From positions 1 through 13,574 of the forward strand of contig CAIZMD010000023.1 in assembly GCA_903933995.1 (NCBI GenBank): a DNA stretch of 13,574 nt, in the 5' to 3' direction. Origin of the DNA: an uncultured Bacteroidota bacterium (GTDB lineage Bacteria > Bacteroidota > Bacteroidia > Chitinophagales > Chitinophagaceae). This document shows, one piece after another, positions 1 through 8,212 of this stretch. Within the stretch, counting starts at the first letter, position 1. Each line of letters begins with the position of its first letter. The position numbers and the translations under genes were made by a program. Under the pieces are notes generated by a model, which did no database searches, was not told the origin of the DNA, and saw only the letters and a program-made list of their open reading frames with translations.

Positions 1-1
1 T

Positions 2-463
2 CCCCTGTCTGCGCCATTTATTCCTGGCCCTAATCAAACCATTGCCAAAAAAGAATTTACCAAGGTACCTTTGTTTGGATTTTATTATGCCAGAGGTTCG
101 GTGTTAGTAGACCGCAATAGCGATGCCAGCCGTAGAAAAAGTTTTGATGACATGAAAGCCGCATTGAGAAAGGGCTTCCATATGTGCATCTTCCCGGAAG
201 GAACTAGAAATAGAACCAAGGAGCCATTAAAGACATTTTTTGATGGGGCTTTTAAATTGGCGGTGGATACCCAAACGGAGATTATTCCTTCTGTGATTTT
301 ACATACCAAGCAAGCCATGCCTGCAGACAAGTCTTTTTACTTGGTGCCACACCCTGTTGCCATTCATTTTTTGGAGCCAGTTAGTCCAGTAGGATTAACC
401 AGCAAAGAACTCAGAGATAAGGTATTCCAGATCATGTCTGCCTATTATTTGGCCAATAATTAA
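2..463 (+). CDS. plsC: 1-acyl-sn-glycerol-3-phosphate acyltransferase, C-terminal part (5' end outside window)
   Basis: This is the C-terminal ~153 residues of a PlsC-type acyltransferase, which adds the second acyl chain to lysophosphatidic acid at the inner membrane to make phosphatidic acid. The frame is open from base 2, so the gene starts before the window. A TTG at 71 could be taken as a start but lies inside the conserved domain and is not the real one. What is seen: a K-x-E-F-T-K-V-P-L-F-G stretch followed by a G-S-V-L-V-D-R segment, then the hallmark motif FPEGTR at bases 191-208, which in the family binds the glycerol-phosphate end of the substrate. The catalytic HxxxxD motif must lie upstream of the window. 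It ends 47 bases from the convergent lptD stop, with no clear terminator between them. A lyso-ornithine lipid acyltransferase is a less likely alternative. Confidence 0.85.
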   Translation, partial: PLSAPFIPGPNQTIAKKEFTKVPLFGFYYARGSVLVDRNSDASRRKSFDDMKAALRKGFHMCIFPEGTRNRTKEPLKTFFDGAFKLAVDTQTEIIPSVILHTKQAMPADKSFYLVPHPVAIHFLEPVSPVGLTSKELRDKVFQIMSAYYLANN

Positions 464-510
464 TTCAAATTAGCCAATTGCAACTAACTGTTAATCACAA
501 AGTAAGATAC

Positions 511-3204
511 CTAGAAATTAGAGAAGGTTCTACTACGGTTAATCCTTAAATCACGAAGGATCCCTGACTTAGGATTGATGGTAATATTGAAAGATCGATA
601 CAAACCAATGGGTGTAACATTGATAGACAATTGCCAGCAGTGCATTTCCCGGGTAATAAACATACTCAACTGTTGCAACTGCATCACGTTAAAATCAAAA
701 TAACCCGTACCACCCATTTTCCATTTTGGCGTTAAAGTAAAGTCTCCATTAAAGTTCATAGAAGAAAAGATTTGACTTTGGTAGCCGCTAAAATCTGATT
801 TCAGGGTTTGCGTATAGTTCAAGGAATAAGAAAAACTCAATGACCAAGGCACATTAAAGTCTGTAAATTCTGCTGGATTGGCCCTAGCAAATTGCAATTG
901 TCTTTGCTGTTCATCAGGGGTCATAAATGGATCCAAAGGCAGGTCCTTGCTCTTAGATTCCTTACCTTCTTTTTCATCCTTGGTCTTACTCTTGAAAGAA
1001 GTACTAATAGCTAGGTTGGCACTGGTTATTCTACCAAATTTTCCCTTACCAGGTTCAAACAATAATTTGTTTATGCGGTACCCTTTGCTATCTACATCAT
1101 AAGGATCCAAATTGGCACTAGCCGTAATATTTACTTTTTCAAACAGGGTACTACGTGCGTATAAATTAAAATTGCCCAAGGCAAAACTATCGGCCATCAA
1201 ATTATAAGAAGAAGAAAAACCAAAACCATCAATGATGCGCACTTTCTTGGCTTCTTTATTGGCTGTGTCTTTTTTATCCTTCACTTTCATTTCTAAAAGG
1301 TTGTCAACCCCAAATCCAATACCTCCAAATTTTCCTTCAGAAAAGGAACCCATGATACCACCATCAAATCTTGAAAAGCGTTGTGTTCTTCCTGAAGTAT
1401 CCACCTGCGTTTCATAATAATCCTTCTTAGCCATATCGGGCTTATAGTTCAAAGAGATATTGGGTCTGATCTCATGTCTAATGGCTTGAACACCCTTAGA
1501 TTTTTTAAACAAATAAGTACCAAAAATTCTGGTATTGGCTCCTATTCCAAATCCCATTTGACGAGCTGTATAAAAACCCTTGGTGATAGTAGTATCTACT
1601 TTTTGTGTAGTTGGGTTCCATGATTTAGTATTGGATTGCCCATACCAACGTTCTTCATAAGATACGCTTGGCGCGATGGTTATGGGACCCAGTGAAGGCA
1701 AGGACAAGGTAATAGGAATATTGTGTTGAGCACCCCATTGTACCGTATCTAACATTCTACGAAAATTGAAAGTACTATCGTAGAAAGAGAATTGGTTTTG
1801 CAGGTTGCCACTATAACCCAAGCCAAGCTTCTCATACCATTTGGGCGTACCCACCGATTCTTTTTTCTGGAAAGGATAAAAAGTAACCACGTTAAAGTTG
1901 GCCGTAGGTAGGTTCACATTCACCAAACCTGAATTACTATTCTGGTTGTGGTTGGCGTTCAAAGACAGGTTGTACTTGCCCCTCCAATCCTTGGCATAAT
2001 TGATAGATGAACTTAACTGGTTATTGAAGTTGGCATAGGGGTTGTTGAGCAAGGATTGGTTAAACTTGGTAGATCCGAAATTCACCGATGCTCCAAAACT
2101 AGTTCCTGGTCTAGCCCTATTGTCCATACTATGACTCCAGTTAATCATATAAGATTTGGACTGGCTAAATTCTTCTTTTGAACTTCCAGACCTATTCAAG
2201 GCCTTGGTATTTTGAAAAGTTAAATTCAAATTACCTGTGTAGCGGTAGCGCTTAATATATTTGCTATTAAAATTCAGTAGCCATCCTCCGTAGGAGTAAA
2301 TATTGGCCTTGGTGGTAATATCTACATTGTCATTGATCACTTTATAATAACCCAATCCCTCTAGTCCAACCCCAAAATCTTCGCTGGTAATAAAAGCCGG
2401 TGCCATAAAGCCGGAATGCCTTCCCCTACTCAATGGATATAGTCCAAAAGGAATCCCAACAGGCATGGGCACGCCTTCAAATTCCGGGAATGCAGGACCA
2501 GAGACGCCTAATTTGTTATTGACAATTTTCATCTTACCCGTTCTAAAGGCAAAATGCGGGGTATCTAGATTACAGGTAGTAAACCTAGCTTTTCTAGCAA
2601 AAGCTTCTTCGGCATTCACTCTTTTGAGCTGTTGCGCATTCACAAAAATCTCACCCTCTTGCAAAAATGTATTTTGGATTAATGCCTTACCCGTTTTTGT
2701 ATTAAAGGCAATGGAATCACTAATGGTCTTGGTTTCCCCTTGGTTAAAATGGGGTTTGTTTAAGGGATTATTGGCCGTGTCAACGCCACCATAGGCTTTA
2801 ATGATCTGAGTTTGCTGGTCATACTTGATGGTAGCCGCATCCAAATTCATGTCTTTGTAGTCCATTTTGGCCTTGCCATATAAAATGAACTCTTTGGTTG
2901 GAATAATGAGCACCCCAGAATCTTCTGCATTGTATTTAACGGGCGCATCAATACTGTCTTTAGAAATATGCAGGGTATCAACTTTGGGAATACTATCTAG
3001 ATTGGTGGTATCGTCAGGGTCAGGTTCAATACTTTTTTTCACCGGCACGGTTTCAGGAACCGTATCTTGTAGGGTGTTCAGCCAGTTCCATACCATGGGC
3101 TGCTGCGCTCTGGAAGCCTCAGTATGAATTGTTAATATCAGCAAATAAGCCAATACAACAATACCAAGGAGCGTTTTTACGTTAAATTTGCACAGTTTGC
3201 TCAT
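511..3204 (-). CDS. lptD: LptD-like LPS assembly protein, outer-membrane beta barrel
   Basis: The 897-residue product resembles the Bacteroidota form of LptD, the outer-membrane barrel that receives LPS from the periplasmic bridge and inserts it in the outer leaflet. Residues 1-33 form a signal peptide (KFNVK then a hydrophobic run, ending near SRAQ). Residues ~95-195 are an OstA-like periplasmic domain. The junction has the family pattern TTCNLDTPHF (~209-218) followed by the VPMPVGIPFGLYP region (~245-257). The rest is a long barrel of alternating, aromatic-rich strands, with a charged loop (many K, E, S) near residues 740-760. The mature protein has only two cysteines, C211 and C856 (in HCWQL), plus C5 in the signal peptide. 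Both lie where cysteines are expected if they match the inter-domain disulfide of E. coli LptD; that is inferred. It is divergent from the amidase gene. No adjacent lptE is seen. Confidence 0.9.
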   Translation of the reverse strand: MSKLCKFNVKTLLGIVVLAYLLILTIHTEASRAQQPMVWNWLNTLQDTVPETVPVKKSIEPDPDDTTNLDSIPKVDTLHISKDSIDAPVKYNAEDSGVLIIPTKEFILYGKAKMDYKDMNLDAATIKYDQQTQIIKAYGGVDTANNPLNKPHFNQGETKTISDSIAFNTKTGKALIQNTFLQEGEIFVNAQQLKRVNAEEAFARKARFTTCNLDTPHFAFRTGKMKIVNNKLGVSGPAFPEFEGVPMPVGIPFGLYPLSRGRHSGFMAPAFITSEDFGVGLEGLGYYKVINDNVDITTKANIYSYGGWLLNFNSKYIKRYRYTGNLNLTFQNTKALNRSGSSKEEFSQSKSYMINWSHSMDNRARPGTSFGASVNFGSTKFNQSLLNNPYANFNNQLSSSINYAKDWRGKYNLSLNANHNQNSNSGLVNVNLPTANFNVVTFYPFQKKESVGTPKWYEKLGLGYSGNLQNQFSFYDSTFNFRRMLDTVQWGAQHNIPITLSLPSLGPITIAPSVSYEERWYGQSNTKSWNPTTQKVDTTITKGFYTARQMGFGIGANTRIFGTYLFKKSKGVQAIRHEIRPNISLNYKPDMAKKDYYETQVDTSGRTQRFSRFDGGIMGSFSEGKFGGIGFGVDNLLEMKVKDKKDTANKEAKKVRIIDGFGFSSSYNLMADSFALGNFNLYARSTLFEKVNITASANLDPYDVDSKGYRINKLLFEPGKGKFGRITSANLAISTSFKSKTKDEKEGKESKSKDLPLDPFMTPDEQQRQLQFARANPAEFTDFNVPWSLSFSYSLNYTQTLKSDFSGYQSQIFSSMNFNGDFTLTPKWKMGGTGYFDFNVMQLQQLSMFITREMHCWQLSINVTPIGLYRSFNITINPKSGILRDLRINRSRTFSNF

Positions 3205-3217
3205 AGTTCTCAGGGGG

Positions 3218-3225
3218 CAAAAATA
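3218..3225 (-). promoter_or_regulatory. Candidate -7 promoter element of lptD
   Basis: The minus strand reads TATTTTTG, an exact match to the Bacteroidota -7 consensus TAnnTTTG, 13 bases before the lptD ATG. I see no convincing TTG/TTTG -33 element at the usual spacing, so the call rests on this box and its position alone. Confidence 0.45.
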
Positions 3226-3277
3226 AGGGCTTCGAGGGGTATAATGGTATGTGAGGAAAATCCTTTAACGAATTGAT

Positions 3278-4210
3278 ATGATGCGCAGAACAATAACAGG
3301 CTTTTTTTTATGCGGATTTTGTGCTTTGGTAGCCATGTCCTTTGTCCATCCTAAACCCAATCCCATGCAAAATAAGGGCTTGAGAAGGATTGTGATTGAC
3401 CCAGGCCATGGAGGATCAGACGGTGGCGCTAGAGGTAAATTCTCTAATGAAAAGGACATCGCGCTAGCCGTTTCCTTGAAACTAGAGCAAATGCTGCGCG
3501 ATGAAATGCCCGATGTAGAAGTGGTTATGACCCGCACCACCGATATTTTTCACTCTGTGATTACCAAGGCCCAAATAGCCAATCAAGCCAAGGGCGATTT
3601 GTTTGTTTGTATTCACGTGAACAGTGCCGACCCAATTAGACACAGAGAAGTAGTTGGACATCATACTGAAACTTATTACAAGGGTAAGGGTAAAAAAAGA
3701 AAGAAATACACTAGAAAAGTAACGGATTATAATACTTGGACTACCCCCAATCCAGCCAAGGGAACCGAAACCTTTATCTATGGAGTGGGTAAAACCGATG
3801 CTAAGAAAGAAGCATTGACAGAAAATATGGACATGTATATGGATAGTGTGTCTGCTAAGATTCTGAATGAGAACAATAGCAATGACCCTACCAAAATGAT
3901 GATCTCTACGCTAAAAACCCAACAATATTTTCAGCGTTCCGCCAATTTAGCCCTAACCATTGAAGAAGAATTTCAGAAAGTAGGTAGGGTTAGCCGTCAG
4001 GCACAACAGCGCCAAAAAGGAATTTGGGTATTACAGGCTGTAGCAATGCCATCTGTATTAATTGAAACAGGCTTTATTTCTAACCCAGAAGAAGAGGAAT
4101 ATTTGAACAATGAAGACGGGCAGCGTGAAATCTGCGAAGTCATTATTCGCTCCTTAAAACGCTACAAATTTTCCCTTGAGAAGCAACTCTCTGTTGGCGG
4201 TTCCAAATAA
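3278..4210 (+). CDS. N-acetylmuramoyl-L-alanine amidase (Amidase_3), periplasmic
   Basis: This is a zinc amidase that cuts the bond between N-acetylmuramic acid and L-alanine in peptidoglycan, with a role in cell separation or wall turnover. The 310-residue protein has an N-terminal signal or anchor (residues 4-23, after MMRR) and then the Amidase_3 fold. Zinc ligands visible are H44 in DPGHGG, E58 in NEKDIAL and H113 in CIHVNSA. The catalytic glutamate is E263 in VLIETGFISN. Between H113 and E263 lies an extra ~40-residue segment (about 120-162) rich in Lys/Arg, with a G-K-G-K-K-R-K-K-Y run at 136-144, where compact relatives go almost straight on to the G-x-E-x-F/Y strand (here GTETFIYG). 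The start could be either of two adjacent ATG codons (3278 or 3281); no SD is present. It is divergent from lptD and 74 bases upstream of mlaD. Confidence 0.92.
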   Translation: MMRRTITGFFLCGFCALVAMSFVHPKPNPMQNKGLRRIVIDPGHGGSDGGARGKFSNEKDIALAVSLKLEQMLRDEMPDVEVVMTRTTDIFHSVITKAQIANQAKGDLFVCIHVNSADPIRHREVVGHHTETYYKGKGKKRKKYTRKVTDYNTWTTPNPAKGTETFIYGVGKTDAKKEALTENMDMYMDSVSAKILNENNSNDPTKMMISTLKTQQYFQRSANLALTIEEEFQKVGRVSRQAQQRQKGIWVLQAVAMPSVLIETGFISNPEEEEYLNNEDGQREICEVIIRSLKRYKFSLEKQLSVGGSK

Positions 4211-4271
4211 TTTTAACCATTTCCGCTGATTTTTTACATCTCTGATAGGAAGGCTTCAGCCCAAGAAACCT

Positions 4272-4279
4272 TAGTTTTG
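4272..4279 (+). promoter_or_regulatory. -7 promoter element immediately before mlaD
   Basis: TAGTTTTG is an exact TAnnTTTG match ending only 5 bases before the mlaD ATG. If transcription starts at the usual distance, the mRNA begins at or within a few bases of the start codon. I see no clear -33 box 17-23 bases upstream. It suggests the mlaD-ostA pair can be expressed apart from the amidase gene. Confidence 0.5.
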
Positions 4280-4284
4280 TAGCT

Positions 4285-5295
4285 ATGAAGATTTCAAATG
4301 AAACCAAGGTGGGCGCTCTGACTGCCATAGCCATCACCTTTTTGATTCTTGGTTTTAATTTCCTGCGTGGTAGAACCATGTTCAAAACAGGTCATTTTAT
4401 TTATGCCAAATACGCCAATACCAAGGGTATTATGGTATCCAATCCTGTATATATTAATGGATACCAGGTAGGCTCCGTATTTGAGTTAGAAAATTCAGAC
4501 AAAGCACTCTCCAGTATTTTGGTGACCATTAAGTTGAAGGATTATTATATGATTCCGGACAACTCAGTTGCTGTTATCAAAGAAAGCATGTTGGGCACCC
4601 CAAGTGTTGAAATCAAATTGGGCAATTCTGCCAAGGGTATGATGACGGGTGATACTATTAAAACTGTTTCAGAACCAGGATTGATGGGTGAAGTCATGGA
4701 TAAATTGGGACCAGTAGGTGATCAGTTAAAACAAACCATTAAATCTTTGGATGCTGTTTTGAACAATATTAATACCGTCTTTGACCCTTCCACCAAGAAC
4801 AATTTACAAGCAGTGATAGCTAATATGAATCAGACCACGGCTAGTTTGCAAAAGTCTGCTGTTTCTATTGAGAACATGTTGCACCAACAGTCTGGTACTA
4901 TTACGCAGTCAATGAACAATGTAAATAGTTTTACCAAAAACTTAGCGGACAATAATGAAAAGCTGAGCCGGACAATGAACAATGTAGAAAAGACTACCGA
5001 GCAATTGTCTAAGGCTGATTTAGAAGGAAGTGTCAAAGAATTAAAAGCGGCTTTGAACAAATTAAATACGGTCATGGCCAAAGTTGATTCTAAAGAAGGA
5101 TCTCTTGGTATGCTGATCAATGACAAAACTTTGTACAATAATTTGAACAATACCATGCGTAGCACCAATATTTTAATTGATGATTTACGCATGCACCCCA
5201 AACGTTATGTCAATGTCTCTGTGTTTGGAAAGAAAGACAAAACAGGACCATTGATGCAACCCCTGGCTGATTCCACCAAGACATCCCAAAAATGA
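4285..5295 (+). CDS. mlaD: MlaD/MCE-family lipid transport protein
   Basis: This is a substrate-binding MCE protein of an ABC-type lipid transporter (Mla-like), anchored in the inner membrane with its body in the periplasm. In the family, MCE rings pass phospholipid between membranes. The 336-residue sequence shows a short cytoplasmic start (MKISNETK), one membrane helix (~residues 9-28) and an MCE domain (~35-115, including the V-Y-I-N-G-Y-Q-V-G-S-V and M-L-G-T-P-S-V-E-I-K-L strands). A long helical, coiled-coil-prone region rich in N, Q, S and T follows (~135-275). The conserved tail around residues 300-320 (DDLRMHPKRYVNVSVFG) is common in Bacteroidota MCE proteins. No permease (mlaE) or ATPase (mlaF) gene lies in the window, so partners must be elsewhere. 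The next gene starts inside its last codons (ATGA overlap, 5292-5295), suggesting translational coupling. Confidence 0.9.
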   Translation: MKISNETKVGALTAIAITFLILGFNFLRGRTMFKTGHFIYAKYANTKGIMVSNPVYINGYQVGSVFELENSDKALSSILVTIKLKDYYMIPDNSVAVIKESMLGTPSVEIKLGNSAKGMMTGDTIKTVSEPGLMGEVMDKLGPVGDQLKQTIKSLDAVLNNINTVFDPSTKNNLQAVIANMNQTTASLQKSAVSIENMLHQQSGTITQSMNNVNSFTKNLADNNEKLSRTMNNVEKTTEQLSKADLEGSVKELKAALNKLNTVMAKVDSKEGSLGMLINDKTLYNNLNNTMRSTNILIDDLRMHPKRYVNVSVFGKKDKTGPLMQPLADSTKTSQK

Positions 5296-6941
5296 GTTGG
5301 TCCCAGAAATTGATTCTTGTAGTGCTCTTTACGTTGTGCGGCTTTACGGCTATGGCACAAAGAAATCCTGTGGATACGGTTGTGCCAGGAAAGCAGATTG
5401 ATATTCTGAAAGCAGACCGCTACAATGCGGTAAAAGTGGATAGTGTTACCAACCTAATTTCTCTTGGAGGAAATGTATTGGTAAAACAGGAAAACACTTT
5501 GTTCTATGCCGATAGTATTGTGATCAATAGTTTGCTCAATACCTTAGAAGCTTTTGGGAATGTTCATATCAATGATGCGGATAGTGTGCATACTTATGCT
5601 CAATACCTCAAGTACCAAGGAAAGGAAAAAAAAGCCCAACTACAAAAAAAGGTAAAGCTCACAGATGGCAAAGCGGTTCTCACAACCGATGACTTAGACT
5701 ATGATGTAACACTCAAAATTGGGGTCTATAGAAATGGCGGAAAAGTAGTAGACAAGAAAACAGTACTTACTAGCAAGGAAGGCTATTACTATGGTGATAC
5801 CAAGGACGTGATTTTTAAACAAAAAGTGCGTTTGGTAGACCCCGAATACAAAATCAATACAGATACCCTACAGTACAATACCAATACAGATATTGCCACA
5901 TTCACCTGCCCTACGGTGATTTTAAATGAGAAGCGAACCATTAAAACAAAAGATGGTTGGTTTGATATCAAGAATAAAAAAGGGGTATTGCGTCAGCGTT
6001 CTGTAATTGATGATAGTACCTATACTTTCACAGCCGATGATATGGCTTTTGACGATAGTACGGGTATGAGTGAATTTACGGGCAATGCGGTGTATAGAGG
6101 AAAGGACAGTACAGAAGGCTATGACTTAATTGCCAATAATATCAAGACCAATAAAAAGAAGTCTGCTTTTTTGGCAACACAAAAACCCCTCTTATTGATC
6201 AAGCAAAACAGGGATAGTATTTATGTAAGTGCAGATACTTTGTATTCTGCGCGATTATCCGATTTGATCAAGACTAGAAAAGTACCTACCATCCGCGATA
6301 GTACCATGCACCAGCCCTTGATTAAGACTGGGCCAGATAAAGACAAGGAAGATAGTAGTACGGATAAATTCATAGAAGCATTTTATCATGTGCGCATTTT
6401 CTCGGATAGTTTACAAGCCGTTGGCGATAGTCTTTTTTATAGTATGCAGGATTCTACTTTCAGGTTGTTTAAAGAGCCTGTAGCATGGGCACAGAGCAAC
6501 CAAATTAGTGGAGACACTTTGTATTTGTTCTTGGCCAATAAGAAACCAGAAAGGCTCTATGTTTTTGAAAACGCCATGGCATTAAACCTAGCCGATAGCA
6601 GCAGCAAGGATTATTATAATCAGCTAAAAGGCAATAGCATCAACGCCTTATTTAATGATGGACAAATCAATTTTATGCGGGCCAAGGGCAGTGCAGAAAA
6701 TGTCTATTATGGCTTGGACGATTTTAAACGTTTTACTGGAGTTAATAAGTCTGAGGCAGATATGATTGACATTAGTTTTGAAGATAACAAACCCCAAAAA
6801 GTGGTTTTTAGAAACAATTTGATTGGCAACTCCTACCCCATGCGGCAAGTGAATCACGAAGACCTGAAACTCCGTAATTTTAAATGGCAGGAAGACCGTA
6901 GACCCAAGAGCAAGTTCCAGATGTTGAGTTATGACAATTAG
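5292..6941 (+). CDS. OstA/LptA-like periplasmic protein, long Bacteroidota form
   Basis: This is an OstA-like protein, probably a periplasmic bridge or helper in LPS export. It has a clear signal peptide (MSWSQKLILVVLFTLCGFTAMAQ, cleaved near residue 22), so the mature protein is about 527 residues, nearly three times E. coli LptA. The N-terminal half shows repeating beta units of roughly 40-45 residues, each with an A-D-S-x or T-D-x-L-x-Y turn, then a G-x-V or K-V-x-L strand, as in the LptA jellyroll. The dipeptide DS recurs about 13 times along the chain, often at such turns. The C-terminal third (~residues 370-549) keeps some of the pattern (GDSLFYS, GDTLYLF) but is more divergent. It overlaps the mlaD stop by 4 bases and sits near lptD, which fits a shared envelope role. 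The assignment to LPS transport is by family; the client and partners are inferred. Confidence 0.82.
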   Translation: MSWSQKLILVVLFTLCGFTAMAQRNPVDTVVPGKQIDILKADRYNAVKVDSVTNLISLGGNVLVKQENTLFYADSIVINSLLNTLEAFGNVHINDADSVHTYAQYLKYQGKEKKAQLQKKVKLTDGKAVLTTDDLDYDVTLKIGVYRNGGKVVDKKTVLTSKEGYYYGDTKDVIFKQKVRLVDPEYKINTDTLQYNTNTDIATFTCPTVILNEKRTIKTKDGWFDIKNKKGVLRQRSVIDDSTYTFTADDMAFDDSTGMSEFTGNAVYRGKDSTEGYDLIANNIKTNKKKSAFLATQKPLLLIKQNRDSIYVSADTLYSARLSDLIKTRKVPTIRDSTMHQPLIKTGPDKDKEDSSTDKFIEAFYHVRIFSDSLQAVGDSLFYSMQDSTFRLFKEPVAWAQSNQISGDTLYLFLANKKPERLYVFENAMALNLADSSSKDYYNQLKGNSINALFNDGQINFMRAKGSAENVYYGLDDFKRFTGVNKSEADMIDISFEDNKPQKVVFRNNLIGNSYPMRQVNHEDLKLRNFKWQEDRRPKSKFQMLSYDN

Positions 6942-6970
6942 GGTTTATACATCTCTTTCAGCAAATTATT

Positions 6971-6977
6971 TATCTTG
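6971..6977 (+). promoter_or_regulatory. Candidate -7 promoter element of nhaA
   Basis: TATCTTG resembles TAnnTTTG with one T missing and ends 5 bases before the nhaA ATG. The bases that follow, TAGCC, nearly repeat the TAGCT found between the mlaD -7 box and its ATG. A TTTA at 6944-6947 could be a weak -33 element at a 23-base spacing. There is no SD. Confidence 0.4.
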
Positions 6978-6982
6978 TAGCC

Positions 6983-8212
6983 ATGAGCGGATTTTTCAAA
7001 ACATACCTGATTAACCCCATCAAACATTTTATGCACGATAGCAAATCCGTGGGGATCATGCTACTAGCATGTACTGGTTTGTCATTGTTGATTGCCAATT
7101 GGGATTGGGCCGCTCAATCCTATTTACATTTTTGGCATTTTTCTTTTTCAGGTCTAGATCAGCACCATGTTGAAATTGGTTTTCTTTCCCTACCCAATTC
7201 TCCCCTCTTGTTCATCAATGATGGACTAATGGCTATCTTCTTTTTCTTGGCAGGCATGGAAATCAAGAGAGAAATGATGGATGGTCAACTCTCTTCTCTC
7301 AAACAATCTCTGTTGCCCGTATTCGGAGCCATTGGAGGCATGCTGGCTCCTGCAATAGTTTATGGTCTATTTAATAAGGGACACGAGAATATCAATGGTT
7401 GGGCCATTCCAACTGCAACTGATATTGCTTTTACTTTAGGCGTTGCTTCTTTGTTGGGTAAACGAGTACCCATGGGTTTAAAAATCTTTCTTACAGCATT
7501 AGCTATTATAGATGACTTAGGAGCCATTTTGGTGATTGCCTTATTTTATGGCAGCCATTTACAGATTGGTTATTTATTGGGCGTATTGATTTGCGTTGGG
7601 CTAATCTATTGGTTAAATAAAAAACAAGTGGCATTTGGCATTTGGCAATTTCTGTTGGGCATACTACTTTGGTATTGCATGTTTAATTCCGGCATTCATG
7701 CTACTGTAGCTGGTGTTATTTTTGCCTTCTTAGTGCCTGTAAAACATTTGAGAAATTTTGAATCGGGTATTCATTTACCGGTTTACTTTTTAATCATTCC
7801 GCTTTTTGCCTTAGCCAACACGGCCATTCCAGTACCAGCCAATAGTTTTCAAGCATTGGATAGTCGCTTGGGCTGGGGCGTCATTCTTGGATTATGCTTG
7901 GGCAAACCTTTGGGAATTACAGCTGCCTGCTATTTCTTGGTTCAAAGAAAATGGGCGGAACTACCAGAAGGAATTACTTGGTATAAAATTATTGGAGCAG
8001 GCATCTTAGCGGGTATTGGATTTACCATGAGCATTTTTATTTCTACACTAGCATTTAAAGAAGTGGCTGTTCAAGACATAGCTAAAATAGCTGTTTTACT
8101 AGCATCCATGATTGCCATTATTGGGGGGTATTGCTGGTTTAGGTTTGAGCCAAAGAAGAAACCCTTTCTAAAATTTTTTGAAGAACCAAGTGTTACTAAT
8201 CAATCCAATTAA
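6983..8212 (+). CDS. nhaA: Na+/H+ antiporter NhaA
   Basis: NhaA is an inner-membrane antiporter that expels Na+ (or Li+) in exchange for H+, in pH and salt homeostasis. The 409-residue protein has about twelve hydrophobic segments and matches the family from end to end. Key residues are present: D147 in TATDIAF and D177/D178 in AIIDDLGA, corresponding to the E. coli ion-binding aspartates D133, D163 and D164; H239 in SGIHATVAG, corresponding to H225; and K308 in GKPLGI, corresponding to K300. The ATG start gives the usual N-terminus (FFKTYLINPIKHFMHDSKSVG). It lies 41 bases after the OstA-like gene with its own candidate promoter, so it need not belong to that operon. Its stop codon overlaps the convergent prfB stop by sharing bases 8210-8211. 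Confidence 0.96.
   Translation: MSGFFKTYLINPIKHFMHDSKSVGIMLLACTGLSLLIANWDWAAQSYLHFWHFSFSGLDQHHVEIGFLSLPNSPLLFINDGLMAIFFFLAGMEIKREMMDGQLSSLKQSLLPVFGAIGGMLAPAIVYGLFNKGHENINGWAIPTATDIAFTLGVASLLGKRVPMGLKIFLTALAIIDDLGAILVIALFYGSHLQIGYLLGVLICVGLIYWLNKKQVAFGIWQFLLGILLWYCMFNSGIHATVAGVIFAFLVPVKHLRNFESGIHLPVYFLIIPLFALANTAIPVPANSFQALDSRLGWGVILGLCLGKPLGITAACYFLVQRKWAELPEGITWYKIIGAGILAGIGFTMSIFISTLAFKEVAVQDIAKIAVLLASMIAIIGGYCWFRFEPKKKPFLKFFEEPSVTNQSN

Noticed and set aside
464..510. Possible terminator between plsC and lptD
   Set aside because: Only short weak dyads (such as TTGGCCAA at the plsC end) are present, with no stable stem followed by a T-run.
2465..2794. A 109-residue plus-strand reading frame opposite lptD
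   Set aside because: It lies wholly inside the well-supported lptD gene, and no start signal or recognisable domain is seen.
3240..3245. TATAAT as a sigma-70 -10 box for the amidase gene
   Set aside because: There is no TTGACA-like -35 at 17 bases, and Bacteroidota promoters use TAnnTTTG; a chance match is likelier.
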